In this document: positions 22,260 through 30,519 of the stretch, piece after piece
How positions within the stretch are numbered: position 1 is the first letter of the stretch
Layout of the letters: every line of letters starts with the position of its first letter
Source of the DNA: Prorocentrum cordatum
Lineage: Eukaryota; Sar; Dinophyceae; Prorocentrales; Prorocentraceae
NCBI GenBank assembly: GCA_963575745.1
Contig: CAUYUJ010015306.1
Coordinates: forward strand, 278,039 to 342,038
Reading direction: 5' to 3'
Length of the DNA: 64,000 nucleotides
Made by a program: the position numbers and the translations under genes
Notes under the pieces: generated by a model
What the model saw: the letters and a program-made list of their open reading frames with translations, nothing else
Told to the model about the DNA's origin: nothing
Databases searched by the model: none

Positions 22260-22260
<1 letters not shown>
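20564..22260 (+). mobile_element. 1.7-kb insertion splitting tandem unit 4
   Basis: Unit 4 stops inside its (TTG)n core at 20563, and the same core resumes at 22261 and completes the unit to about 22757. The inserted DNA starts with an AT-rich 350 bp (unlike anything else in the window), including a direct repeat TCCCTTGCAAAAAA at about 20718 and 20779, followed by a GC3-rich ORF and a moderate-GC tail. I find no terminal inverted repeats. Target duplication cannot be judged in a microsatellite. Confidence 0.7.
20931..21467 (+). CDS. Unrecognised exon-like ORF inside the insertion
   Basis: From a possible splice acceptor (GGGTTCATAG, ending 20940) the frame reads ordinary protein with G/C in most third positions: FVHPGQWVYRSMRYLLGQLA, then a hydrophobic LDVFIAYHAAFMGTD, NVSPEVGTEITYPRQDQWWW with three Trp in a row, and ALPPQVHNVLAVALPY. 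The end has a six-residue repeat (GPHGYQP, GPHVYQP) and stops at 21467. The frame is also open upstream to 20802, but that part is AT-rich and low in complexity, so I doubt it is coding. I do not recognise the family. The opposite strand is open too but with poorer third-position bias. It may be cargo of the insertion or a captured gene fragment. Confidence 0.42.
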   Translation, partial: CGFIAWKANLFVHPGQWVYRSMRYLLGQLAIPIHAEIVSGLSYRALATLDVFIAYHAAFMGTDPQKMALWNVSPEVGTEITYPRQDQWWWLPVWRSYGQSDELPNMLDYQALPPQVHNVLAVALPYASTGLPASRRIGNLIGHLGPHGYQPGPHVYQPGSRAPTRPLRAIADDDASRL

Positions 22261-22332
<72 letters not shown>

Positions 22333-22352
22333 TTGTCGTTGTCGTTGTTGTT

Positions 22353-22393
<41 letters not shown>

Positions 22394-22757
22394 TGGTGTT
22401 GGCGTTGGTGTTGGTGTTGGTGTTGGTGTTGGTGTTGTTGGTGCTGGTGTTGGTGTTGGTGCTGGTGCTGTTGTTGGTGTCATTGTTGTTATTGTTGACC
22501 TGCCCGTTTGGTTCTGCCGCTTGTTCGTGCTCCATCCTTCTCTCTCTCCCCTGTCTCTTCCCTCCTCCCTTCCTGCCCCTGTTGTAGCGGCTGCTCTAAA
22601 TTCGCGCGGCAGGTCTGGAATATGTGCCCCGAAGGGGGGACGATCGAAGACGAAGAGGAGGGTTTGGGATATACGTGTTGGATGGCACGCGAGCAGATGC
22701 GAACCGTCTTAATCATCTTGTTGTCTGTGTTGTCGTCGCCCTCGCCCGCGACCCACC
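22261..22757 (+). repeat. ~670-bp tandem array, rest of unit 4
   Basis: Continues the (TTG)n/(TCGG)n core and carries the unit's tail (GACCTGCCCG, CTCTCTCCCCTGTCTC as in unit 3), ending where CGCGACCCA is followed by unrelated CCCTGCGACCC instead of the next unit. Confidence 0.95.
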
Positions 22758-23409
22758 CTGCGACCCAACCCGGACCCACCCCGCGCCCGCCCCCTCACTC
22801 TTATCCGCAATTGCGGTGTGTTTCGTATACATACTCATATCCTTCTCGGTCTCTCGCCGCACTCGCTTCCGCCCCTCCCTGGCCTTCGCCCTCCTCCCCC
22901 TTGCCCTCTTCCCCCCGCCTCCGCCCACTCCTCACCGTGCCGCTCGGACCCGCACGGCGCACAACAGCAGCTTTGTGCGTGGAGCGGGGGCGCAGCGACG
23001 GAGGCGTTGCGTGGGAAGTGAGCCGGTGCGTGACACGCGGTGCGCCACGGGCATGACGCGCGCACGTTTCCGAGCGCGTTCTGTGCGGTCTGCGCGCTCG
23101 CTCGCGGGCTGCTCGGCGCCCTCCCTCTTCGGCGCCCACGCGGGCGACCGTCGGCACGCGCGGGGCCGATCGTGGACGGAGATGTCAAGGGAAGCATTCG
23201 GCGGAAGGGCCTCTCATGGAGGGGCATCCCCTTTCCATGCTTCGTCACCCTCGCCGTCCCTTTCCCGTCCATGTCCTGCTCCTCCTGGACCTCGTCGGCA
23301 TCCTCGACCTCCATCGTCATCCTCCTCTCCTCCCTTCGTCTCCTCCTCTTCCTTTTCCTTCCTTCTGATGCTGATCCTCCCCCGCACCCTCCTCGTCTTC
23401 ATCATCCCT
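22758..23409. other. No gene seen
   Basis: GC-rich, with a TCC-rich part at 23270-23400. Both strands carry ORFs over 100 aa of Arg/Ala/Pro composition without any recognisable motif. Confidence 0.3.
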
Positions 23410-23429
23410 CCGTGGCCAGATGGCTCAAG
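23410..23429 (+). other. Possible degenerate spliced-leader relict
   Basis: CCGTGGCCAGATGGCTCAAG matches DinoSL at about 17 of 21 positions with one gap, and an ACTGGCTCAGG 6 bp later resembles a second truncated relict. Too diverged to be sure; it is reported because it lies just upstream of the ORFs at 23447-23939. Confidence 0.25.
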
Positions 23430-23446
23430 CACACTGGCTCAGGTGA

Positions 23447-23939
23447 TTGAGGCCAGTGTTGTTCGGCTGTAGCAAACCTTGCATGTGTTTGCCTGAAGGA
23501 CTCGCTTCGGGGTCAACGCAGGGACAGCTCCCCACCGTGCAACTCATGGCCAATGGTGGGAACGACGTCTCCCGACCCGGCGGCGGTGCAAACGCAATGC
23601 TGCACCCTTGTGGCCGACCTGCGCCATGCCTGTGGACAATGGGCCAGCCGTGCCGGGTCCGGGTCGTGGGAGGCATCTTCCGAGTAGCGGCCGTCTTGGT
23701 CAGGTTTGGACCTCACCCGTGCTGCCGACGCTGATGGGGCAAAAAGCTACTTGCGCATCCTGGCGGTCAAGCGTGTAGCGGCGGCGCCACCCAAGCGACA
23801 GTCTAACCAGCAGAGTGACGGCCACACGCTCAACAAAGGCACAGAGGCAAGTCTCTGGCAGGCAAATTGTCGAAGGCAGTTTCTGAAGTATTTCGCCAAG
23901 CTAATTGTACAAACAGCGCCTGGGACGCATATAATCTGA
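23447..23939 (+). CDS. Weak two-exon candidate
   Basis: A first frame from 23447 (FGCSKPCMCLPEGLASG...) overlaps a second frame that would start after an acceptor-like CTTGGTCAG near 23703 and reads LDLTRAADADGAKSYLRILA then VKRVAAAPPKRQ to a stop at 23939. The second part looks protein-like; the first less so. No family recognised. It may be a relic of a retroposed mRNA if the sequence at 23410 is a true SL remnant. Confidence 0.22.
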
Positions 23940-24654
23940 GGCGAGCTCGAGAAAGCTTAAAGCTCAACGTGCAGGCCTTGTCCGAGAAAGTCACCATCAG
24001 GTGGATCAGCCAAATGGTATTCCAGCGGAGCTGCGCATAATCAGCCTCGACGATGTTTGTTTTGGGGGAGTTGCGAATTTTCCCATCACTTAGGGCTCCT
24101 TCGGATTTCTGGACAGCGACGAGTACGATTACAATGCTTCGGTATTACAGGAGACAGGAACGCGGCCGTGCGATTGACACCTTGACATTCGCGAAGCGGG
24201 CAAGACCCTTTTAGGCCAGGCGACGGACAGGGTTCGCGAAGGCAGGGAACGCCATACGGGGACACGCGGTCGTCTGCAGGTAGAGCAATGGACAGGTCAC
24301 GATGGAAAAGTCGTCGGAGTAGTCGGTGCTGAGTAGCCTCAGCCAGCTGCGGCCTCATGCGCGACGGGCGCCAGGGGTTCGTCAGTGGTTGACCACCCAC
24401 CAAGCCACCCCAACCCAACCCGAAGGCCTCAATTTGCCCTCCATTTCCAATGGGGGGGGCGTCGAGGAACATTGAAGAAACGACACATGGATAATGCCCT
24501 CTGGGCTGTTCGCCCTTATCGTCGCCGCCGAGCCATGGCAGAACGCGCTCCGCCATCGCCCGAAGTTTCCGAAGGGGCCGCCCACAAAGCTGCCCGCATT
24601 GGTTGCCGCCGCAGTGATGTTTTTCCTCCTCTCGCCCGAGGCAGGTCCTCGTGC
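23940..24654. other. No gene seen
   Basis: Single-copy-looking sequence; minus-strand 190-aa ORF (24086-24658) has no motif I recognise. Confidence 0.3.
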
Positions 24655-25050
24655 GCATACCTTCGGGTGCACGGCTTCCCCCTGGGCCAGAGGCGACCCG
24701 AGGAGGAGGAGGAAGAGGAGGAGAAGGAGGAGGAAGAGAAGATGCAGGAGGAGGAGGAGGAGATGCAGGAGGAGGAGGAGATGCAGGAGGAGGAGGAGGA
24801 GGAGGAGGAGCAGGAGCAGGAGGAGGGAGGAGGAGGAAGAGGAGGAGCAGGAGGAGGAAGAGGAGGGAGGAGGAGGAGGAGCAGGAGGAGGAGGAGGAGA
24901 AGGAGGAGGAGGAGGTGGAGGGAGGGGGATGAGGAGGAGGAGGAGGAGGAGGAGGAGGAGGAGGAGGAGGAAGAGCAGGAGGAGGAGGAGGCGGAGGAGG
25001 ACGGGTCGCCTAAGCCCTTCGGAGAAACCCTCCACTTTCGGGTTGGTGCT
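24655..25050 (-). repeat. Element K, copy 2, with (GGA)n core
   Basis: Inverted relative to copy 1 at 10253. GGCGACCC at 24692-24699 and GGGTCGCC at 25003-25010 bound a 300-bp purine core; the outer flanks match copy 1 (GGTGCACGGCTTCCCCCTGG on the left, CCCTTCGGAGAAACCCTCC on the right). Core lengths differ by about 100 bp while the flanks are conserved. Confidence 0.75.
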
Positions 25051-25697
25051 TCCGTCCGCTCGGGCTCGATATTCTGGAAGCGCGCGAGGTAGGTCCAGTA
25101 CGTGCACCCCTCATTTCTGCAGTCTGCCTGTCTCGCTGTGGAATGCCATGATTTTTCTCTTTCCGGCCTCCTGCACCTCTTTGCCCGTCCCAGTACAGTG
25201 AGAGGCTTGAATAAGGACGTACTTTTCAAAAGGGGCTCGGTCGTTCCTTAGGCTTGCATGTGTTATTGATCGCTCCTTATGCGTTACGTATTATGAATCG
25301 TTCCTCGTGCATTACTCTTTGGAAAAAAAGAGGCTTTGTTCCTTATGTATCGTTCCTTAGGTCAGGCTGATGAGTGTACCATGATCGTTCTCTTCCTGGC
25401 CTCCTGCACCGCTTTGCCCGTCCCGGTATTTGCCCCTCAGCTCTGGAACTGCTCGCACGTCGGGGCGGCGTCTCGGACAGAGCTAAGACATTTCAGAAAT
25501 CTCAGACGTCGCCACTCGCCTCTTCTCTGGTCGCGCAGCGTGGCATGCGCACGAGTCAATGGGGGTTGCGCGCGAGTCGCTCGCCGCGATTGGGCGGCCA
25601 CGTTGGGCCCAGCTGCTCCCGGTGAAGGAACGGGCTCGACAGGCGGAGTGGTTATTTTTGCATTGTCCTTTGATTGACTCGTGCTGGGCAGTCGGAG
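25051..25697. other. No gene seen
   Basis: Includes a short repeated phrase (TCGTTCCTTA-G-) at about 25232, 25270, 25300 and 25340. A phrase CTCCTGCACC-CTTTGCCCGTCCC is present twice, near 25168 and 25402, so this is an old duplication of roughly 235 bp. Confidence 0.45.
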
Positions 25698-25877
25698 ATG
25701 CCGAGCGGTCTCGCGGGCTCCGCGGCGACCCTCGGCGGCACCGATTCTTCGTCTCCCTTCTACCTGTACCGCGGTCAGGGCCAGAGATGCGCCGGCGAGA
25801 ACCTCGTCGAAGATGCCCGCGTTTCTCTTGGGCGCCCCTGCGCGTTGCGGTTGATCGGCGGCGCGTTGACCCCTTGA
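25698..25877 (+). CDS. Small candidate ORF or terminal exon, 59 aa
   Basis: Follows an acceptor-like GCTGGGCAG at 25691. Reads MPSGLAGSAATLGGTDSSSP, YLYRGQGQRCAGENLVEDA and a basic tail to TGA, with strong GC3. No family recognised. The minus strand is open over the same stretch (part of a 278-aa frame), so strand is not certain. Confidence 0.25.
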   Translation: MPSGLAGSAATLGGTDSSSPFYLYRGQGQRCAGENLVEDARVSLGRPCALRLIGGALTP

Positions 25878-26054
25878 GCTCTTGCGCGGGCGAAGGCTAT
25901 CCTTGACTGTTTTGTGGCGGTGGAATATTGCATCCGAGTTGCTCCGGGAATTGCCTTCCCGCGAGGGCGGGACGTGGCGCGAGCCGCGGGCTTCCTGCTC
26001 GGCGCAAGGGGGTCGATCGAATATCGGGTGGGGTGTCCCTCTCTTCGCTGGCCC

Positions 26055-26160
26055 GTTCAACTCCCTCTCTCTCTCTCTTTGTTTCTCTCCCCTCCCTCTC
26101 TCTCTCTCTCTCTTTCTCTTTCTGTGTGTGTGTCTCTCTCTCTCTCTGTTTCCGCGGCTT
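26055..26160. repeat. (CT)n microsatellite
   Basis: CTCTCT runs with GT-rich interruption (TGTGTGTGTGTCTC). Confidence 0.95.
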
Positions 26161-26239
26161 GTGAAACTGAAGGCGATGTTTCGACGACGCCCTCCCCTGA
26201 TTCCCGCCGTTCGCTTCGTTTCAGCCATGCGCAGAGGAG

Positions 26240-26378
26240 GGTGGGGGAAGGGGGGAGGGCTTCGTAGAAGCACCCCTGCTTCTTAGAAGGCGCGGGCCTT
26301 ATCTGTAGATGTAAGACTGGCGCCTTCTAAGAAGCAGCCCCCTTCTAAGAAGCCTTCCCCCCTCCCCCCTGCCCCCTC
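26240..26378. mobile_element. Near-perfect 140-bp foldback
   Basis: Arms of about 55 bp: GAGGGCTTCGTAGAAG...GCTTCTTAGAAGGCGC on the left and GCGCCTTCTAAGAAGC...TTCTAAGAAGCC on the right, round a 26-bp loop (GGGCCTTATCTGTAGATG...). The TTCTAAGAAG unit occurs twice per arm. Arms are so similar that the insertion or duplication must be recent. Single copy in the window. Confidence 0.85.
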
Positions 26379-26611
26379 TGCGCGCCGCCAATCGTTGGCC
26401 GAGGTCGCCCCCCGCCCGACCGTCAACCCGCTCCGGCGCCCCTGCGGGCGGCTCCGGCCGCGGCCCAGGACTGCGGCAGTGCCCGCGTTGGCGCCCTCGC
26501 ACGGGATCCCCACCGTCCGCAGGCGGACCCGGCAGAGAAGGAAGTTCCTGAAGTCGGGGGCCCCCAAGCGGGGTGGTGTTCACACCGTGCGGCGAGTCGG
26601 TGGGGATCCGG

Positions 26612-26715
26612 GGTCACCGCACGGTTTTGGGACTCGGGTCGTTCTCGGAGGACGTCTCGGGCGACTGGGGCATCCGAGGTCCCAAACCGTGCGTTGACGG
26701 ACCGTGCGGTGAGGT
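26612..26715. repeat. Stem-loop with CCGCACGGTTTTGGGAC arms
   Basis: CACCGCACGGTTTTGGGAC is repeated in inverted form as GTCCCAAACCGTGCG 60 bp later, and ACCGTGCGGTGAGG follows; ACCGTGCGGTGAGG is also at about 60858. Possibly a further small foldback family. Confidence 0.55.
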
Positions 26716-26734
26716 CTTGGGAGATTTCGGGGCT

Positions 26735-26835
26735 CCAGAGACGGTGGTCAATGCAAATGGGGGTCAGCCAGAGCGCCCGATCTTGCAGGATCCTGCAGAG
26801 CCAGGGGTGCACTGACCTGGGCTAGGGCGCAGGAT
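26735..26835 (+). repeat. Dispersed repeat L, copy 1
   Basis: GCAAATGGGGGTCAGC, CAGGATCCTGCAGAGCCAGG and GGGCTAGGG are shared with 45470-45555. Just after it, CAGGATCCTGCAG-type words repeat several times (26830-26870). Confidence 0.7.
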
Positions 26836-26905
26836 CCTGCAGTATCCTGCAGGATCTTGCAGGATCCCGCAAAGCTTGCAAGCTCCTGAAGCTGCGCTTG
26901 TCGAA

Positions 26906-27051
26906 GAAGAAAAACACCATGAATAGAAACTTTTGGCGCTCCGCGCGGATTTCTCGGATCCGAGCTGGGCCCACCTGGCGGCGCCTCTGGCGCGGATCCG
27001 AGAAATCCGCGCGGAGCGCCAAACTTTGATGTTTATGTCGTTTTTCCTCTT
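26906..27051. mobile_element. MITE family A, copy 2
   Basis: The most symmetric family A copy. GAAGAAAAACACCATGAATAG, CTTTTGGCGCTCCGCGCGG, ATTTCTCGGATCCG on the left is mirrored by CGGATCCGAGAAAT, CCGCGCGGAGCGCCAAA, TTTATGTCGTTTTTCCTC on the right. Only about 30 bp in the middle is not paired. Confidence 0.9.
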
Positions 27052-27260
27052 CCAATAGGGGCAGGGCCCCGCGGCGACGTCGTTTCTGGCGCCCGCCAGA
27101 GAGGTCAAGTCACCCGGCCATGCTGATGTTGCATGAGTTCGGGCTCCAAGAATTGTGGCGGCGCTCGCATCGGGCATCCAGCGCTCTCTCCCTCTTGCGA
27201 GCATGCTGGCGCGGCTTCGCCGCCTCCTCCGCCCTCATGCGTCGGGCCCTCCGTGAATCG

Positions 27261-27440
27261 GGCCGGACGAAAGGGGGGGATAGGGAAAGGGGGGATTACG
27301 AAAGCTGCTGCATGCAACTGGTTTCGGCCCCACCGAGGGGCCCGTTCCTCGATACATGGCCGCAGGGAAAATCAGCTACGTGAGCTGATTCTCGAGCCCC
27401 CCCTTTGCTATCCCCCCTTTCGCCCAGCCCGAGTGAGCAG
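27261..27440. mobile_element. MITE family M, copy 1
   Basis: Terminal inverted repeats: CGGACGAAAGGGGGG-ATAG on the left, and CTATCCCCCCTTTCGCCC on the right. The interior has GCTGCATGCAACTGGTTTCG and the small perfect hairpin AATCAGCTACGTGAGCTGATT split as AATCAGCT / AGCTGATT round ACGTG. Same layout at 44748-44930. Confidence 0.85.
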
Positions 27441-27576
27441 CTGTTCGGCCAGGCCTTCGGGCTGTGCTCGGAGTCTGCCTCGCCGCTCGCTCCCGCGAGG
27501 TCCCGCGCCGTCGTCTCGGCGCGCCCCGCCCCCCCGCGGCAGCGAGGCTTTGACGTCGCGCGAGAGGAAGGTTGAA

Positions 27577-27665
27577 GGCAGGCCTGTCCCTCTACAGGAG
27601 GAGTACTCCAAAATAGTCACAACATAGTCTGGGCATGAATGGGCCCGGAGTGTCTTGGAAGATTT
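27577..27665 (+). mobile_element. MITE family B, 5' fragment
   Basis: GGCAGGCCTGTCCCTCTACA, GGAGGAGTACTCCAAAATAG and CATAGTCTGGGC match the 5' part of family B; the rest is missing. Confidence 0.7.
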
Positions 27666-28862
27666 CGTTCCGGATTTCGAGGTGAATTTCGTGCGGATTT
27701 GTTGGCCAGGGATGAAGATTAAGAAGAATCCACGCGGAATTATTTTTCCGTTCTTCACTCGCCGTTCCTGGGCTTTGCATTGACAGAAATCCACGCAAAA
27801 ATCCGCTGCAGCACGTCTGCAAGGTCGGTGCAGTGAAAGGAGCAGCGTGCTTGGCGGGCCCCACTGCGCCGCTGGAGGCTCCACTGGGGCGAGAGACGCG
27901 CCGCGGCGCCAGCTGGTGTTGGTCGAAGGGGGCGGATGGCAGCGTGGGGGGTGGGGGTGGGGGGTCGCGTCGGGCATGGCCTCAAGTGGCCTCCTTCTTG
28001 GGATCCAGTGGAATGTTCGCATTCCCACCCCCGGGGGCGCATTCCAGGCCAGTCGCGGTAGTTGCGATGTCCGTGCGGCCGTTCGCCGCGCGGCACTGTG
28101 CGCGCATTCTTTGGCGCGGCATTGGCCTGCGCGGCGGAAGCTGTCCTCGGCGGCGCGCGCCCCGTCGGGCGCGGCTGCTGGCTGCGGCGCGGCCGCCCCC
28201 GCGATTCGCATCCATTTTAATAAGATGCGTTGGGTGATGGGTACGTTTTCATGGGGCTACTTGACGCCAGGTCGATCTCGGCTACTTGTGTTGCTCGTGA
28301 ATTGGTGAATGGCATCGTTGATGGCACCCGCTCCTTGGAATCGGTTGCCGCGAAAAGCGGCGCCGCGCATTCGGCCGATGCCTCATCCCGGCCACCGCTT
28401 TGCGCTCGGTCGGCCTCCAGGACGGGGGCCCTGCAGGGGTGCAACTCATGGTTTTTTTTGTGCGCCTTCGGGGCCATCCTGATGGCGTTGGCGCAGTCAG
28501 ACTCCCCTTCAGGCAGGCAGGGGAGATCTCTCGACCCACGCGGCGTGGGCAGCTGGCGAGGCCCGGGCAAGCGCATTGTCGGAGGCCTAGAGGTTGGCAC
28601 CAACACCAAGAGCGGCAGCGCGCCGCCACCGCGGCCGAAACAGTACCCCTGACACCGAAATCCAGGATCGTTATCCTTCGGTGGAGGGAAACCCTTTTGT
28701 TGGCGCTGGTGTCCAAATCCACGACCCAGCATGGGCTTGGCATCGCTCGGACGTGTGTAGCTTTCTCGGCGGGGAGCATTGAAGAGCAGCCTGGCTCATC
28801 CTGCGAGACAACACGCACGAAACCGAACAATGCGCGGGGATTGGACGTCCGAGCGATGGCAA
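27666..28862. other. No convincing gene
   Basis: About 1.2 kb, moderately GC-rich, no repeats recognised. A short plus-strand stretch near 28660-28782 (DRYPSVEGNPFVGAGVQIHD) reads like protein but has no start or splice context I can defend. Confidence 0.25.
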
Positions 28863-29086
28863 GGTGATCGTTTTCTTGTTCATTGTTTTGCCGATGGGCG
28901 CGGCGCACCCCCCCATGGAGTAGATCATGGCCGTTTTTGGCGCCTGCTTCGAGCAGGTGGAGTCTCCCGCATAGGACGCACCGTTGCAAACAGTCGCATT
29001 AAGCAGGTGTCCGGAGCTGCCCCCCCCCCTCGCTCACCCCCCACCGTCCCGCCCAGTGCCGCAGTGCCGAATAAGAGAACGCTCAC
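28863..29086 (+). mobile_element. MITE family C, copy 1
   Basis: Begins GGTGATCGTTTTCTTGTTCA and ends CCGAATAAGAGAACGCTCAC, i.e. imperfect terminal inverted repeats of about 24 bp. Interior landmarks: TTTTGCCGAT-GGCGCGG, a C-run, ATGGAGTAGATC-TGGC, GAGCAGGTGGAGTCTCCC, GCAAACAGTCGCATTAAGCAG. Other copies at 34949, 36002 and 50239. Confidence 0.85.
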
Positions 29087-29289
29087 ACGTTGGTCGTCTC
29101 GCCACGAGTCTGGGATGGGCGGCGGGCCCCCCTCCCGCGTCCTCCTCCCCGGCCCTGGCGCAGCGAGCCCGCCCTGGGAGGTCCCCACGCCCCGCTCGAG
29201 TGCGGGGCGCATCGCGAAGCCGCCCGGCTGAGAGCGCTCTCCCCAGAGTTGGGCGCGGATGGCGGAGGGGCGGTGCACGGGGGGGGACC
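29087..29289. other. No gene seen
   Basis: GC-rich spacer between family C copy 1 and repeat N. Confidence 0.3.
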
Positions 29290-29425
29290 AAAGGTCCAGG
29301 CGTGTCAGATGGGGTCCGAGTAGATGGGGTCGGAGGATCACGCCGCATCCCCGATGCATCGGCGATGCATCGGTGATGCATCGTCGACGTCGGCGACGCA
29401 TCGTCGACGTAGCATCGCGAGCTCT
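29290..29425 (+). repeat. Dispersed repeat N with GATGCATCG array, copy 1
   Basis: AGATGGGGTCCGAGTAGAT then a run of GATGCATCGG/GACGTCGGCG units. A second copy at about 34400-34530 has the same order (AGATGGGGCCAGAGTAGAT, then GCATCG-type units). Confidence 0.7.
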
Positions 29426-29593
29426 GTGGGTCTCATACACCCCTTTGCCCGAGGTCGGCTTGCCCGTCCCTCTCCTGGGGCGGCGCTGGGGGCATGTTTG
29501 CGCGACCCCCGCCCGCTCCTTTGGGGGTCCGCGATGTGCGCTCCGCCCCCGCGCTCGGGGCCAACGTTTTGCCTGATGGGCGTGAGATGCCCG

Positions 29594-29750
29594 CTTCCAG
29601 TCGCCTGCAGGATAGTGACATCCTCCTCTTTCTCCTCTTCCTCCTCCGCCTCCTCCTGACCCCCTCCCCCTCCCAGTCCTCCTCTTCCTCCTCCTCCTCC
29701 TCCTCCTCCTCCTCCTCCTCTGCCCGCTTTCCATCGCCTGCAGGATAGAG
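29594..29750. repeat. (TCC)n array between 24-bp direct repeats
   Basis: CGCTTCCAGTCGCCTGCAGG before and CGCTTTCCATCGCCTGCAGG after a (TCC)n core (29620-29720). Confidence 0.8.
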
Positions 29751-29751
29751 T

Positions 29752-29787
29752 AATACGTGCGTACGGGTTTCCCCTCACCTCCCCTGA
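29752..29787 (+). repeat. 36-bp direct repeat flanking MITE A3, left
   Basis: AATACGTGCGTACGGGTTTC to CCCCTGA; repeated with one mismatch at 29986-30021, on the other side of the family A element. Confidence 0.9.
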
Positions 29788-29802
29788 CTAGGGGATCGTA
29801 GA

Positions 29803-29974
29803 GCGACATAGGCATCACAACTCGGATCCGTGCGGAGTTTTCGGATCCGCGCTGGGACCCCCTGGCGGCGCCTCCGGCGCCGCCCTTGGCGCGCTCAACG
29901 CGCCAGGGAGGGGGGTCCAGCGCCGATCCGAGGAATCCGCGCGGACCTCCGAGTTCTTATGTTTATGCCATTCT
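29803..29974. mobile_element. MITE family A, copy 3
   Basis: Left GCGACATAGGCATCACAACT, CGGATCCGTGCGGA; right TCCGCGCGGACCTCCGAG, TTCTTATGTTTATGCC. The middle has CTGGCGGCGCCTCCGGCGCC and CGCGCTCAACGCGCC as in copy 1. Flanked at both sides by the 36-bp direct repeats at 29752 and 29986. Confidence 0.85.
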
Positions 29975-29985
29975 TCGTTTCCCTA

Positions 29986-30021
29986 AATACGTGCGTACGG
30001 GTTTCCCCTCACCTCTCCTGA
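29986..30021 (+). repeat. 36-bp direct repeat flanking MITE A3, right
   Basis: Partner of 29752-29787; the one mismatch is ACCTCTCC versus ACCTCCCC. Confidence 0.9.
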
Positions 30022-30028
30022 TATCCCC

Positions 30029-30430
30029 ATGGTTCGTTTGCGCCGTGCTGTTCTTTGGGTTTTCGGGCGCAGCAGTGCCGCCGATCGCGATGTCTTTCAT
30101 CGAGCGTGCTTCGACGTAGTCTCCTCCTCCCTCGCCTTCTCTAGGCACCCCCCGCGTACCTTGAGAGCGCGTGCGCGTGGTGCGATTGAGCTGGCTTGGG
30201 CCCGAGGCTATCAGGTTCTTTCGGACTGCGAGGTGCGCGGTACTCTTTCGGACTCGATTCTCCAGCGCCGCCAGGGTTTGAAGGAACGCCCCGTAACACA
30301 TATCGACGGTTATGCCATTGCCGCGGGCGCATGCCTTCGGGCCCCGCCCCGTGTGCCGGGCCTTTGGTGTCAGCGGGCTGTTCTCGTCGCCTGTCGACAC
30401 GAGTGTGTGTGTGTGTGTGTGGTTTTGTGA
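30029..30430 (+). CDS. Candidate 133-aa ORF, unrecognised
   Basis: Starts with ATG and reads fairly normal protein in the middle (DVFHRACFDVVSSSLAFSRH, GAIELAWARGYQVLSDCEVR, RRQGLKERPVTHIDGYAIAA) before running into a (GT)n tract that supplies the last residues. No motif recognised and no splice or SL signal. A chance ORF is quite possible. Confidence 0.25.
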   Translation: MVRLRRAVLWVFGRSSAADRDVFHRACFDVVSSSLAFSRHPPRTLRARARGAIELAWARGYQVLSDCEVRGTLSDSILQRRQGLKERPVTHIDGYAIAAGACLRAPPRVPGLWCQRAVLVACRHECVCVCVVL

Positions 30431-30519
30431 GGCTGAAGTGTCAGAGGACGTCTTGGCGAAGGGCCCACCCATGATTCTGCAATTGTGAGTCTCGCAAGGC
30501 AGGCAGGGCGAAAGAGCGG

